A stretch of DNA of 64,000 nucleotides from Castellaniella sp049671645 (GCF_049671645.1 NZ_JBATVG010000015.1:124001-188000), one strand, 5' to 3'; positions 8,218 to 17,737 are shown, numbered from the stretch's first letter. The notes: generated from the letters alone by a model not told the origin. Numbers and translations are program-made.

Positions 8218-10092
8218 ATGGGCATCCGTTCCTTATCCATCCGCGCCAAGGTCGTTCTGGCTTCCGCCCTGACAGTCGCCGTGGCCATGGTCCTGCTGGC
8301 GACAGCCAACGTCCTGTCGGCTCAGCGGACCGTCAAGGATCTGGTCGGGTCTCAGACCAACAGCCTGATCAAAAGCAATGCGCGGGAAATCGAAAGCTGG
8401 GCCCGCGACAAGACCGACATCCTGTCGTCCCTGGCGCCGGTCGCATTGTCGGACCAGCCCGAACCCTATCTCCAGCAGGCTCAGAAATCCGGCCGCTTCG
8501 TGCAGACTTACGTGGGGCGGCAGGACAAGCGGATGGTCACGAATGTGCCGCTGAACCTGCCCAAGGACTACGACCCGACCACCCGTCCCTGGTATGCCGA
8601 TGCCGCCAAGGCCGGCACGCCCATCCTGACCGCGCCCTATCAGGATGCGGCATCGGGCTCCCTGGTGCTCAGCGTGGCGGTGCCGCTGCAAAAAGACGGC
8701 AAGACCCAGGCGGTCATCGCGGGCGACATCGGCCTGGACGACATCATCGCCAGCACACGGGCCTTGCGCCCCACCGAAAACAGCTTCGCCTACCTGGTAG
8801 CGGGCGACGGCAAGATCATCGCCCACCCCGACCCGCAGCTGACCCTCAAGCCGGCCACCGATGTTTTCCCGCGCTACGACGTCCAGCGCCTGCAGGGGCT
8901 CGCCGAGCATCCGGGGGAATTGGGCGACACCATCAAAGCCGGCCCCGCCTACTGGCTGTCGGCCACCCGCATCCAGGGCACCGATTGGACACTCGTAGTG
9001 GCGCTCAGTCAGGACGATGTGCTGGCCGGGGTGCGCCAGATGCGTTTGCAGGCCGTGGTCACCGGGGTGTTGATGATCCTGGTGGCGGCGGCAGTGCTGG
9101 CGGCCCTGATGCGCGCCCTGCTGCGCCGGCTGGGCAGCTTGAAAGACGCGCTCCAGGATATCGCATCGGGCGAAGGCGACCTGACGCGACGCCTGGATCA
9201 ATCCGGGCACGATGAGCTCGCCCAGGTCGGGGCGTCCTTCAACCAGTTCGTGGACAAAATTGCCGGCACCTTGCGCAGCATCCGCCAGACCACGGATTCC
9301 GTGCACATCGCATCCGACGAAATTGCGGCGGGCAATACCGACCTGGCCCGGCGCACGGAAGGCGCGGCGGCCAGCCTGCAGGAGACCTCCAGTTCCATGG
9401 AGGAACTGTCCAGCACGGTCAAGCAGACGGCCGATGCCGGCAATGCGGCCGTCGCTCTGGCCAACAGCGCCCGAGACGCGGCCAATCAGGGGGGTGCCCT
9501 GATGGGACAGGTGGTCGAAACCATGCAGGCCATCAACGACAACGCCAGCAAGATCGGCGATATCATCGGCGTGATCGACAGCATTGCCTTCCAGACCAAT
9601 ATCCTGGCCTTGAACGCCGCCGTCGAAGCCGCCCGCGCCGGCGAGCACGGCAAGGGGTTCGCTGTGGTGGCGTCCGAAGTGCGCGCCCTGGCCCAGCGCA
9701 GCGCCCAGTCAGCCCGTGAAATCAAGGCGCTGATCGGCACCAATGTCACCCAGGTATCCCACGGCGGCGAACAGGTCCGCCAGGCGGGCGACGCAATGGA
9801 CAAGATCGTGGCGGAGGTCCAGCGCGTCACGGACATCATCAACGAGATCAAGGTCGCCACCAGCGAACAAAGCCTGGGCATCAGCCAGATCGAAATCGCC
9901 GTCCAGCAGCTGGACGGGTCCACACAGCAAAACGCCGCGCTGGTGCAGGAATCGGCGGCGGCTGCCGACAGCCTGCGGGACCAGGCGCAGACGCTGGCGC
10001 GGGCGGTGGCGGGGTTCAAGCTGGATGCCGATACCCATGCCGTGGTCCAGGGAACAGCCGGCCGGCCAGCCCTGCCGGCGCCACGGCAATAG
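8218..10092 (+). CDS. Methyl-accepting chemotaxis protein with periplasmic Cache domain
   Basis: A 624-residue transmembrane chemoreceptor. It has an N-terminal membrane helix (about 12-33) and a periplasmic Cache sensor containing TRPWYADAAKAGTPILTAPYQDAASG, then a second membrane helix (about 278-302). A HAMP linker follows, then a long coiled-coil signalling domain with the invariant hairpin tip region IGVIDSIAFQTNILALNAAVEAARAG and EVRALAQRSA. Such dCache receptors often sense amino acids or organic acids; the ligand here is unknown. The C-terminus lacks the CheR/CheB-binding pentapeptide of Tar/Tsr. No che genes are in the window. Confidence 0.9.
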   Translation: MGIRSLSIRAKVVLASALTVAVAMVLLATANVLSAQRTVKDLVGSQTNSLIKSNAREIESWARDKTDILSSLAPVALSDQPEPYLQQAQKSGRFVQTYVGRQDKRMVTNVPLNLPKDYDPTTRPWYADAAKAGTPILTAPYQDAASGSLVLSVAVPLQKDGKTQAVIAGDIGLDDIIASTRALRPTENSFAYLVAGDGKIIAHPDPQLTLKPATDVFPRYDVQRLQGLAEHPGELGDTIKAGPAYWLSATRIQGTDWTLVVALSQDDVLAGVRQMRLQAVVTGVLMILVAAAVLAALMRALLRRLGSLKDALQDIASGEGDLTRRLDQSGHDELAQVGASFNQFVDKIAGTLRSIRQTTDSVHIASDEIAAGNTDLARRTEGAAASLQETSSSMEELSSTVKQTADAGNAAVALANSARDAANQGGALMGQVVETMQAINDNASKIGDIIGVIDSIAFQTNILALNAAVEAARAGEHGKGFAVVASEVRALAQRSAQSAREIKALIGTNVTQVSHGGEQVRQAGDAMDKIVAEVQRVTDIINEIKVATSEQSLGISQIEIAVQQLDGSTQQNAALVQESAAAADSLRDQAQTLARAVAGFKLDADTHAVVQGTAGRPALPAPRQ

Positions 10093-10242
10093 GCGCGATC
10101 CCCCTTTTTCCGGATGGGTTTTTGCCGAAATCGGTCATATCGACATAGCCCATCCATCGTTCTGTTTCATAGGCCCGCTACCTAGAATGACGTCATTGTC
10201 CACCGCCTGTCCGGCGGCGCCACTGACCCATTCGAGGCCCTC

Positions 10243-11508
10243 ATGAGCAACCCCCAGCCGTCCATCCGCAAACATGCCGTGGTGATCATCGGCGCCGGCA
10301 CAGGCGGCGCCGCCGTAGCCGCCCGCCTGCGCCGCAACCAGCCCGATCTGGATATCGCGGTGATCGAACCTTCCCGCCACCATGATTACCAGCCGGCCTG
10401 GACCCTGGTGGGAGGCGGCGCCTATCGGGCAGAAGACACACGCCGCAATCTGCACGATTGCCTGCCCGACGGCGTGCCCCACATCGCCCAGCGCGTGACC
10501 CGCCTGCTGCCCGACGAGCGCCAGGTCGAGCTGGACGACGACAGCCGGGTGGCTTACGACTATCTGGTGGTGGCCGCCGGCATCCAGGTCAACTGGAACG
10601 CCATCGACGGACTGGAGGAATCCCTGGGCAAGAATGGCGTGACCAGCAACTACCGCTACGACCTGGCTCCCTACACCTGGGAGCTGGTGCGTCAGTTCCA
10701 GGGGGGGGCGGCCATTTTCACGCAACCCGCCGGCGCGGTGAAATGCCCGGGCGCGCCGCAAAAGGCGCTGTATCTGGCAGCCGACCATTTCCGCCGCCAC
10801 GGGATCAAACCAGCCAGCCTGCAATTCCGCTCCGGCGGCGCCTCCGTGTTCGGCATTCCGTTCTATGCCCAGGCTCTCGACAAAGTCATGGCGTCCTATG
10901 GGGCCGATCCGCATTACGGCCAGACACTGGTGCAGGTGCGCGGCCAGGATCGCATCGCCGTCTTCGAGTCGCTGGTCGATGGCCAGGCCGTGCGCGAGGA
11001 GGTTCCCTACGATATTTTGCACGTGGTGCCGCCGCAAAGCGCCCCCGACTTCATCCGTCAAAGTCCTCTGGCCGACGCCAACGGCTGGCTGGAAGTCGAC
11101 AAACACACCCTGCGCCACCCCCGCTATCCGAATGTCTTCGGCCTGGGAGACTGCACCTCGACGCCCAACAGCAAGACGGCCGCCGCCATCAAGAGCCAGG
11201 CGCCGGTGCTGGCCAGCAATCTGCTCGGCGCCCTGCGCGGCGCCGGCAATGTGGAATCCTACGACGGCTATGCCGCCTGCCCCCTGACCACGTCGCGGGG
11301 CAAGGTCCTGCTGGCGGAATTCACGTACGGCGGCACGATCACGCCCAGCCTGCCGCTGGACCCGCGCGTGCCCCGGCGCTTCTACTGGTGGCTGAAGCGG
11401 TCGTTCCTGCCCTGGTTCTACTGGAACATCCTGATCAAGGGCCGGGGCTTGCCGGTCACGCATAAATCCCGGGCGTTCCCGGCCGGCGCGCCATCGGTCC
11501 AGCCCTGA
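10243..11508 (+). CDS. Sulfide:quinone oxidoreductase-like flavoprotein (SQR type II)
   Basis: A 421-residue FAD-dependent oxidoreductase with the N-terminal FAD motif VVIIGAGTGGAAVAARL and a C-terminal FAD-contacting segment NVFGLGDCTSTPNSKTAAAI. Two cysteines in conserved surroundings, VKCPGAPQKALYLA (about residue 168) and YAACPLTTSRGKVLLAEF (about 346), match the redox-active pair of sulfide:quinone reductases. The C-terminal basic/aromatic segment RRFYWWLKRSFLPWFYWN would bind the membrane. It probably passes electrons from sulfide to quinone and may protect against sulfide; persulfide dioxygenase or rhodanese partners are not adjacent. Confidence 0.82.
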   Translation: MSNPQPSIRKHAVVIIGAGTGGAAVAARLRRNQPDLDIAVIEPSRHHDYQPAWTLVGGGAYRAEDTRRNLHDCLPDGVPHIAQRVTRLLPDERQVELDDDSRVAYDYLVVAAGIQVNWNAIDGLEESLGKNGVTSNYRYDLAPYTWELVRQFQGGAAIFTQPAGAVKCPGAPQKALYLAADHFRRHGIKPASLQFRSGGASVFGIPFYAQALDKVMASYGADPHYGQTLVQVRGQDRIAVFESLVDGQAVREEVPYDILHVVPPQSAPDFIRQSPLADANGWLEVDKHTLRHPRYPNVFGLGDCTSTPNSKTAAAIKSQAPVLASNLLGALRGAGNVESYDGYAACPLTTSRGKVLLAEFTYGGTITPSLPLDPRVPRRFYWWLKRSFLPWFYWNILIKGRGLPVTHKSRAFPAGAPSVQP

Positions 11509-11647
11509 TGCACGGCGGACAGGATACCGGCCGCGGCATGGCGGCCGCCCTTTTCGCGCGGCGTTAATGGTATCGTTTCCAGAAGCTGCCCCAGGCCTCC
11601 AGGCCTGGGCCTCATTCACACGTCCTCAACTCAGAAACGGAGACCCC

Positions 11648-12418
11648 ATGTCCGCATCCTCCCCTCGTCTGGCCTTGGTGACCGGCGCCTCCGCCGGATT
11701 CGGGCGAGCCATCGCCGCAGCCCTGTGCAGAGACGGCTGGACGGTCATCGGGGCGGCCCGCCGTGAAGACCGCCTGCGGGATGTGCGACAGGAACTGGGC
11801 GCAAGCTTCCATCCCCTGGAACTGGACGTCACCTCGCCGGCCAGCGTCGAACGCGCGGCGCTCCAGGTGGAAAAGGAATTTCCGTCCGGCCTGGACCTGC
11901 TGGTCAACAACGCAGGGCTTGCGCTGGGGGTCAAACCGGCCCAGCAGGCCGACGTGCAGGACTGGGAATCCATGATCCAGACCAACGTCATGGGCCTGAG
12001 CCGCATGGTCCATCGCTTCCTGCCGGACATGGTGGCTCGCGACCGGGGCCATGTGGTGAATATCGGCTCCGTCGCCGGCAACTACGCCTATCCGGGCGGC
12101 AACGTCTACGGCGCCACCAAAGCATTCGTCAAACAGCTCAGCCTGGGCCTGAGGGCCGACCTGCACGGCACGCGCGTGCGGGTCACGAATATCGAACCCG
12201 GCCTGGTCGGGGGGACCGAATTTTCCAGGGTCCGCCTGCATGGGGATCAGGCCCGCGCAGCGGCTGTGTACGAAAACGTCGAGGCCCTCCAGCCCGAGGA
12301 CATCGCGGAAGCGGTCGTCTGGGCCGCCAATCAACCCGCCCGGGTCAATATCAACATCATCGAAATCATGCCGGTTGCGCAAAGCCTCGTCGGCACCCGG
12401 CTGCACCGGACGTCCTGA
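11648..12418 (+). CDS. ydfG: YdfG-type short-chain dehydrogenase (NADP-dependent 3-hydroxy acid dehydrogenase)
   Basis: A 256-residue SDR with the cofactor motif VTGASAGFGRAIA, NNAGLALG, and the catalytic Ser-Tyr-Lys in NIGSVAGNYAYPGGNVYGATKAFV. It is very similar to E. coli YdfG throughout, including DLHGTRVRVTNIEPGLVGGTEFSNV-like residues. YdfG oxidises 3-hydroxy acids, L-allo-threonine and serine, and reduces malonic semialdehyde. The ATG chosen follows GGAGA by seven bases; upstream in-frame sequence is not SDR-like. It lies just before the taurine block but has no evident link to it. Confidence 0.88.
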   Translation: MSASSPRLALVTGASAGFGRAIAAALCRDGWTVIGAARREDRLRDVRQELGASFHPLELDVTSPASVERAALQVEKEFPSGLDLLVNNAGLALGVKPAQQADVQDWESMIQTNVMGLSRMVHRFLPDMVARDRGHVVNIGSVAGNYAYPGGNVYGATKAFVKQLSLGLRADLHGTRVRVTNIEPGLVGGTEFSRVRLHGDQARAAAVYENVEALQPEDIAEAVVWAANQPARVNINIIEIMPVAQSLVGTRLHRTS

Positions 12419-12558
12419 GATCGATCTGGACCCAGGCCAGACTGTTCAACAGGCATCAGCATTTACCCTTAAGGGCGTCTGGCCTATTGGGATCGTTTCA
12501 GGGCTCAAGCAATGGATATGCGGCTCTTGAACCATTTCGCTGCTTTATGGACAGTCCG

Positions 12559-12591
12559 CTGGTCCTAAAACTTCACTGCATCTGGACCTAG
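12559..12591 (+). promoter_or_regulatory. Predicted TauR operator upstream of tauA: two CTGG boxes 23 nt apart
   Basis: The boxes are CTGGTCCTAA at 12559-12568 and CTGGACCTAG at 12582-12591, separated by 13 nt. MocR-type TauR proteins are known to bind direct repeats of a CTGGAC-type sequence. The same spacing recurs upstream of both tauX genes in this window. The pair ends about 100 nt before the tauA start. Confidence 0.68.
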
Positions 12592-12689
12592 TCTCCCTGG
12601 GCAACTATGGGCACCATGAATGAACGCACGGCATGCCGGATCTAGCCACCAGCCCGGCGCCCTGCCCTTCAAAAATCAAGGAGACTACT

Positions 12690-13733
12690 GTGAACCCATT
12701 GTTTCGCCCCATCCGCAAACTAGCGGCACTCAGTATCCTGGCGGGCGCGCTGGGCCTGAGCGGCAACGCGCTGGCCGCCACCAAAGTGGTCGTCGGCTAT
12801 CAACAGATCGTCGGCCCCTTCGTCAGCGCCATCGCCGACGGCAGTTTCGACAAGGCATTGAAGGAAGTCGGGTACGAGATCGACTGGCGCCAGTTCAGCT
12901 CGGCCGGCGACATTTCCAGCGCTTTCGCATCCCGTGACGTCCCCATCGGGGTGCTGGGATCGACCGGCATCACGGCCGCCGTCACGCGCGGCGTCAATAT
13001 GGAGCTGTTCTGGATTCTGGACAATATCGGCAAGTCGGAGGCGCTGATCGCCCGCAACGGGTCGGGGATTGAAAAGCCCAAGGACCTGGTGGGCAAGAAA
13101 GTCGGCGTGCCGTTCGTCTCGACGTCCCACTTCCACCTGCTGGTGGCGATGAACGACATCTGGCGCATCAAGGCCGGTGACGTCCAGATACTGAACATGC
13201 AGCCGCCTCAGATCGTGGCCGCCTGGCAGCGTGGCGACATCGACGCCGCCTATGTCTGGCCCCCCGCACTGACCGAAATCGAAAAGACCGGCCACAAGAT
13301 CACCGATTCCGAGGAAATCGGCAAGCAGAGCGTACCGACGTTCGACGGCATCGTGGCCGACAAGGACTGGGCCGCCAAGAACCCGAAGTTCATGGCGGCA
13401 TTCACCAAGGTCCTGGCCCAGGCCTACCAGGGATTCGACGCCCGCAAAGGCTCTCTGACGGCCGATTCGCCTGAAATCAAGGGCATCGTCAAGATGATCG
13501 GCGGCGCACCGGCCGACATCGCCAGCGCCATGAACCTGCTGCTGTTCCCGGATGCCAAGGAACAGTCCTCGTCCATGTGGCTGGGGGGCGGCAAGGATGC
13601 CGGCGCCGTCAAGGCGCTGACCGCCAGCGCCGCATTCCTGAAAGCGCAGCGTCAGATCAACGCGCCTTTGGGCGATTATGCCCCGTTCGTGAACGCCACC
13701 TACGCCGAAGCTGCCGCCAAGGCCAGCCAGTAA
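12690..13733 (+). CDS. tauA: Taurine ABC transporter, periplasmic binding protein TauA
   Basis: A 347-residue periplasmic binding protein starting at GTG, eight bases after a strong AAGGAGA site. The resulting N-terminus is a signal peptide ending near NALAATK. The mature protein starts VVVGYQQIVGPF, as in TauA/SsuA-type NMT1 proteins, and contains FASRDVPIGVLGSTGITAAVTRGV, matching the TauA ligand-binding region. It delivers taurine to TauBC. It is the first gene of the probable tauABCR operon and lies about 100 nt below a predicted TauR operator pair. An ATG at 12633 is in frame but has no ribosome site and would spoil the signal peptide. Confidence 0.9.
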   Translation: MNPLFRPIRKLAALSILAGALGLSGNALAATKVVVGYQQIVGPFVSAIADGSFDKALKEVGYEIDWRQFSSAGDISSAFASRDVPIGVLGSTGITAAVTRGVNMELFWILDNIGKSEALIARNGSGIEKPKDLVGKKVGVPFVSTSHFHLLVAMNDIWRIKAGDVQILNMQPPQIVAAWQRGDIDAAYVWPPALTEIEKTGHKITDSEEIGKQSVPTFDGIVADKDWAAKNPKFMAAFTKVLAQAYQGFDARKGSLTADSPEIKGIVKMIGGAPADIASAMNLLLFPDAKEQSSSMWLGGGKDAGAVKALTASAAFLKAQRQINAPLGDYAPFVNATYAEAAAKASQ

Positions 13734-13854
13734 ACGGCGGGCCGCCCGCAGCGGCGGCCTGATCACCCATGAGGGCCGGCATTCGCATCCGCCCTCATCC
13801 GGAAGGCCCGCCGTGTCCGGCGGCGCCTTCCGGGCAGTACAAGGAGACATCATC

Positions 13855-14682
13855 ATGACTGCGCCAATGGGCAATCTCAGTATCCGCAACGCCAGTGTCA
13901 CCTACCCGTCCCAGAGATTCGGCGGCGCCGTCACTGCCTTGAAAAACGTCAATCTGGAAATCGCGCCCGGCGACTTCGTCGTCGCCCTGGGCGCATCCGG
14001 CTGCGGCAAGACCACCTTGCTGAGCGTGCTGGCGGGTTTCCTGACCCCCACCGAGGGCGAGATTCTGCTGGGCGGCCAACCGGTGCTGGGCCCCGGTTCG
14101 GACCGTGGCGTCGTCTTCCAGAAGCACGCGCTTTTGCCATGGCTCAACGTCATCGACAACACGGAATTCGGCCTCAAGCTGCAAGGCGTGTCCAAGGCCA
14201 AGCGCCACGAAATCGCCGCCCGCAACCTGGAACTGGTCGGTCTGGCGGATTTCCACAAACACATGATCTACCAGTTGTCGGGCGGCATGCAGCAGCGCGT
14301 GGGCATCGCCCGGGCGCTGACCTGCAACCCCGCCATGCTGCTGATGGACGAACCCATGGCGGCTCTGGACGCGCTGTCGCGCGAAACCATCCAGGAACTG
14401 CTGCTGGATGTCTGGGACCATACGCACAAGATGTTCTTCTTCATCACGCACAGCGTGGAAGAGGCTCTGTTCCTGGGCTCCAAGCTGGTCGTCATGTCCC
14501 CGCGCCCCGGGCGGATCACCAATACGTACGATCTGGATTTCAACAAGCGCTTCCTGGAAACCCGGAATGCGCGGGCCATCAAGTCCAGCCCGGATTTCAT
14601 CAAGATGCGCGAAACCGTGCTGGACATCATTTACGGCGACGAACGCGAGGCGGGTGAGCCGGCGGAGTATCAACGTGCCTGA
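13855..14682 (+). CDS. tauB: Taurine ABC transporter ATPase TauB
   Basis: A 275-residue ABC ATPase that powers taurine uptake. Walker A is GASGCGKTT, the Q-loop lies in VVFQKHALLPWLNV, the signature is LSGGMQQRVGIARAL, Walker B is MLLMDEPMAALDA, and the H-loop His is in FFITHSVEEALFL. The ALLPW and SVEEA wording is typical of the nitrate/sulfonate/taurine group. The ATG follows AAGGAGA. The 121-nt gap from tauA is rich in G+C inverted repeats that could lower downstream expression relative to the binding protein. Confidence 0.92.
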   Translation: MTAPMGNLSIRNASVTYPSQRFGGAVTALKNVNLEIAPGDFVVALGASGCGKTTLLSVLAGFLTPTEGEILLGGQPVLGPGSDRGVVFQKHALLPWLNVIDNTEFGLKLQGVSKAKRHEIAARNLELVGLADFHKHMIYQLSGGMQQRVGIARALTCNPAMLLMDEPMAALDALSRETIQELLLDVWDHTHKMFFFITHSVEEALFLGSKLVVMSPRPGRITNTYDLDFNKRFLETRNARAIKSSPDFIKMRETVLDIIYGDEREAGEPAEYQRA

Positions 14683-14716
14683 AACCACCCTGAAGCTCAC
14701 CCAACGGAGCCCCATC

Positions 14717-15547
14717 ATGTTTTCATCCAGAACAAAAAAGCGGCGCTCGGCGCAGCCCGGCAAGGTCTACGGCGCGCCCGGCGCCGGCTACAGCGGCCAC
14801 ATCAGCACGATGACGGCGCTGTTTCTGATCGGACTCTGGTTCCTGGTCACCGGCATGGGCTGGATCAAACCGATCTTCCTGCCCTCGCCCGTCGCCGTCT
14901 ACGACAAGTTCGTCGAGGCCGTCACCATCGGCGTGGCCAATTCCACGCTGGCTCAACACACGATGGCCAGCCTGGGCCGCGTCATGGGCGCTTTCTTCCT
15001 GGCGCTGGTCACGGCGGTTCCCATCGGGATCCTGATGGGCGTGAACCGGGTGATGCGCGGGCTCTTCGACCCGATCATCGAGTTCTACCGCCCCCTGCCC
15101 CCGCTGGCCTACCTGCCGTTGGTCATCATCTGGTTCGGCATCGGCGAATTTCCCAAGATCTTCCTGATCTTCCTGGCCATCTTCGCACCGATGGCGATCG
15201 CCGCGCGCGCCGGGGTCAAATCCGTATCGATCGAACAGATCCACGCAGCCTACGCCATGGGCGGCAGCAGCCGGCAGATCATCTATCACGTCATCCTGAG
15301 AGCCGCTTTGCCCGAGATCTTCACCGGCATGCGCATCGGCATCGGGGTGGGCTGGACGACGCTGGTGGCGGCCGAAATGGTGGCCTCCGCGCGCGGCCTG
15401 GGTTTCATGGTGCTCAATGCCGCCCAGTACCTGGCCAGCGATACGGTCATCATGGGCATTATCGTCATCGGCTTTTTCGCCCTGGTCTTCGATATGCTGT
15501 TGCGCTACCTGGAGCGCGTTATGATCCCCTGGAAAGGAAAAGTCTAA
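14717..15547 (+). CDS. tauC: Taurine ABC transporter permease TauC
   Basis: A 276-residue inner-membrane permease with about six membrane helices and the BPD_transp_1 domain. The EAA loop, which contacts the ATPase, is seen around IHAAYAMGGSSRQIIYHVILRAALPEIFTGMRIGIGVGWTTLVAAEM. The upstream helix segment PLPPLAYLPLVIIWFGIGEFPKIFLIF is characteristic of the sulfonate/taurine group. The ATG used has GGAG seven bases upstream. A GTG at 14675 overlapping the tauB stop also has GGAG upstream and would add 14 residues. Confidence 0.9.
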   Translation: MFSSRTKKRRSAQPGKVYGAPGAGYSGHISTMTALFLIGLWFLVTGMGWIKPIFLPSPVAVYDKFVEAVTIGVANSTLAQHTMASLGRVMGAFFLALVTAVPIGILMGVNRVMRGLFDPIIEFYRPLPPLAYLPLVIIWFGIGEFPKIFLIFLAIFAPMAIAARAGVKSVSIEQIHAAYAMGGSSRQIIYHVILRAALPEIFTGMRIGIGVGWTTLVAAEMVASARGLGFMVLNAAQYLASDTVIMGIIVIGFFALVFDMLLRYLERVMIPWKGKV

Positions 15548-15559
15548 AGGTTCGCACGC

Positions 15560-17062
15560 ATGTCAGAGATCGGCCCCGTCAGTTCGGTTCAATGGTCGGC
15601 GTTATTCGAACGCGTCAACGATTACAACCTCAGCTTGCAGGGCCGCATCCGGCAGATGCTGGTGTCCGCCATCCTGGGCGGACACTTGCCGCCCGGCGCC
15701 GCGGTGCCGTCCAGCCGGGAACTTGGCCGCGCCCTGGGCGTGGCGCGCAACACCGTCGTTTTCGCCTACCAGCAACTGGTGGTCGAGGGCTACCTGGAAT
15801 CCCGGGAACGCAGCGGCCATTTCATTGCCCAGGACCTGCCCACGAACCAGCCGCCACCGCCCGAACAGCCTGCCGGCGCTCCCTCGCGCAGCCAGACGGA
15901 CTGGGACAGGCGCCTGGTCTTTCACCCATCCCGCCAGCGCAACATCATCAAGCCCGCCAATTGGCAGAGCATGCGCTACCCGTTCATCTACGCGCAATTC
16001 GACGCCAAGCAATTCCCCACGGCGGAATGGCGCGAATGCTGCATGCGTGCGCTCTCCGTGCTCGACATCCGCGTCTGGGCGCCGGATCTGATCACCCACG
16101 ACGACCAGACCCTGGTCGACGCGATCCGCAACCAGGTCCTGCCGCGGCGGGGCATCTGGGCCGAAGCCGATGAAATCGTCGTCACCGTGGGAGCCCAGCA
16201 CGCCCTGTACCTGGTGGCCAATCTCCTGATTCACAGCCACACCGTGGTCGGCATCGAAGACCCGGGCTACCCTGACGCCCGCAATATTTTCGCTCATCGC
16301 ACGGAACGCCTGGTGCCGTTGCCCGTCGACGACGACGGCCTGTGCCTGTCGCCCATGCTGCAGCACTGCGACTATCTGTTCGTCACGCCCAGTCATCAGT
16401 GCCCCACCAATGCGACGCTGTCCATGGAGCGCCGAGTCGCCCTGCTGGAACTGGCCCGGCGCACCGACAGCATCCTGATCGAAGACGACTACGAGACCGA
16501 AAACAGTTATGACGGCCACCACTCGCCCGCTCTCAAAAGCCTCGACAAGCATGGCCGGGTCCTGTACATCGGCAGCTTGTCCAAAAGCTTCGCGCCCGGC
16601 CTGCGCCTGGGCTATATCGTGGCGCCCCGCGAACTGGTGGTGGAATTGCGCGCCTTGCGCCGGTTGATGCTGCGCCACCCGCCAGCCTATCTGCAGCGGG
16701 CCTTCGCCCTCTTCATCTCCCTGGGACACTATCACGCCCTGCTGCGCCGCTTATCGCTGGTCTATGCCGAGCGCGCCCAGGCGCTGCAGGCCGCCATGCG
16801 CGAATTCCTGCCGCAATTCCACGGCAAGCCCATTCATGGCGGCTCTTCCTGGTGGGTTCAAGGCCCGGACGATGTCGATACGGAACGCCTGGCCCAGGCT
16901 GCGTTGCAGGCGGGCATCGTCATCGAACCCGGCCACGTATTTCATCACCATGCGCATTCCAGCGACCGCAGCCATATCCGGCTGGGCTTTTCATGCATCG
17001 ACAAGGACACCATCCCCGAAGGGATCCGCGCCTTGGCGGACGTCCTGAAAGCGATGAAATAA
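15560..17062 (+). CDS. tauR: MocR/GntR-family PLP-dependent regulator TauR
   Basis: A 500-residue fusion of an N-terminal GntR winged helix (about residues 25-92: QGRIRQMLVSAILGGHLPPGAAVPSSRELGRALGVARNTVVFAYQQLV) and a class I aminotransferase fold (about 140-495). The PLP-binding Lys is in YIGSLSKSFAPGLRLGY, at about residue 342, and IEDDYETENSYDG carries the cofactor Asp. In Rhodobacter, TauR of this architecture activates taurine genes and binds CTGGAC-type direct repeats. It follows tauC by 12 nt, so it is likely the last gene of the transporter operon. I assign it as the regulator of the three operator pairs described here. Confidence 0.87.
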   Translation: MSEIGPVSSVQWSALFERVNDYNLSLQGRIRQMLVSAILGGHLPPGAAVPSSRELGRALGVARNTVVFAYQQLVVEGYLESRERSGHFIAQDLPTNQPPPPEQPAGAPSRSQTDWDRRLVFHPSRQRNIIKPANWQSMRYPFIYAQFDAKQFPTAEWRECCMRALSVLDIRVWAPDLITHDDQTLVDAIRNQVLPRRGIWAEADEIVVTVGAQHALYLVANLLIHSHTVVGIEDPGYPDARNIFAHRTERLVPLPVDDDGLCLSPMLQHCDYLFVTPSHQCPTNATLSMERRVALLELARRTDSILIEDDYETENSYDGHHSPALKSLDKHGRVLYIGSLSKSFAPGLRLGYIVAPRELVVELRALRRLMLRHPPAYLQRAFALFISLGHYHALLRRLSLVYAERAQALQAAMREFLPQFHGKPIHGGSSWWVQGPDDVDTERLAQAALQAGIVIEPGHVFHHHAHSSDRSHIRLGFSCIDKDTIPEGIRALADVLKAMK

Positions 17063-17099
17063 CGCTGAAAAGCCGGCGGGCCTTGCCGCCGAAGAGATC

Positions 17100-17135
17100 G
17101 GGCGATCCAGCTCCCGCCTACCGGGAGCGTCGCCC
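17100..17135. terminator. GC-rich hairpin between convergent tauR and tauX1
   Basis: An outer stem GGGCGA/TCGCCC (17100-17105, 17130-17135) encloses an inner stem GCTCCCG/CGGGAGC with a 5-nt loop. It sits between the tauR stop and the tauX1 stop of the facing genes. There is no T-run, so it may only block or stabilise the two 3' ends. Confidence 0.45.
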
Positions 17136-17163
17136 ATGACGCCTCCCGGCCAGGGACTCATGC

Positions 17164-17550
17164 CTATGCCGGCAAATGAGGGCGCTGCTTGCGAAAGGCG
17201 TTCTTGAGGATGATCTTGCCGTCCTTGAAGACCAGCAGATCCACCATATTGGCTTCGATGCGCGAGCCGTCTGTGGTGGTGCCCGTGAAAGTCGATTCCA
17301 TGATGCCCTGATCGCCGCTGGCCCAGCACCGGGCGTTGCGCCATGCGGCATCCGGAATTGTCTGCCAGGCCGCTTCGAAGGCCTTGCGCACGGCGACCAT
17401 GCCTTCATGGCGGGCGCCGCAGGCCAGGGGGCCCGCCACGCCCTCGAAGACGCACTCTTCATGCATGAATGACATCAGGGCCTCGATGTCGTGGCGGTTC
17501 CACGCATCGCCGAAGGCCTCGATGGTGCTTTGCAGGTCTTGCTGGGTCAT
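17164..17550 (-). CDS. tauX: TauX-like taurine dehydrogenase small subunit (orphan copy, SnoaL/NTF2-like)
   Basis: A 128-residue SnoaL/NTF2-like protein (MTQQDLQSTIEAFGDAWNRHD...CVFEGVAG...STFTGTTTDGSRIEANMVDLLVFKDGKII). It differs at only about 21 positions from the tauX at 34128-34520, which sits directly before the large subunit gene tauY. It is therefore called as a TauX paralogue. It has no tauY beside it and is divergent from xsc. An AGGAGA site precedes the ATG; longer in-frame starts lack one. Both tauX copies share a 23-nt-spaced operator and similar 5' leaders, so a recent duplication with regulation retained is likely. Whether this copy is a spare subunit or has another role is unknown. 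Confidence 0.72.
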   Translation of the reverse strand: MTQQDLQSTIEAFGDAWNRHDIEALMSFMHEECVFEGVAGPLACGARHEGMVAVRKAFEAAWQTIPDAAWRNARCWASGDQGIMESTFTGTTTDGSRIEANMVDLLVFKDGKIILKNAFRKQRPHLPA

Positions 17551-17636
17551 GTCCGGGTCTCCTGTGTGCATCGGGATTGCGCCACGCGCGCGCCCCTGTC
17601 TGATACCCATACGGTAGGAGAGGATGCTCTGGAGGT

Positions 17637-17669
17637 CTAGGACCAGAAGAGACGTTTTCATGGCACCAG
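17637..17669 (-). promoter_or_regulatory. Predicted TauR operator upstream of tauX1 (and possibly xsc)
   Basis: Read on the minus strand the boxes are CTGGTGCCAT (17669-17660) and CTGGTCCTAG (17646-17637). Their starts are 23 nt apart, as at tauA and tauX2. The segment between this pair and the tauX1 gene also contains TACGGTAGGAGA, nearly the same as at tauX2 and at the same distance from the boxes. Confidence 0.68.
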
Positions 17670-17737
17670 ATCGGCCTCCGGATGTTTCTATGTCTGCCTA
17701 GACATGAAACGCTACGTTCCGATTTCAGAAATTTAAT

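Noticed and set aside
12426..12435. CTGGACCCAG as a further TauR box
   Set aside because: It has no partner box 23 nt away on either side, and lies right after the ydfG stop.
12633..12689. ATG at 12633 as the tauA start
   Set aside because: There is no ribosome site before it, while GTG at 12690 follows AAGGAGA and gives a proper signal peptide.
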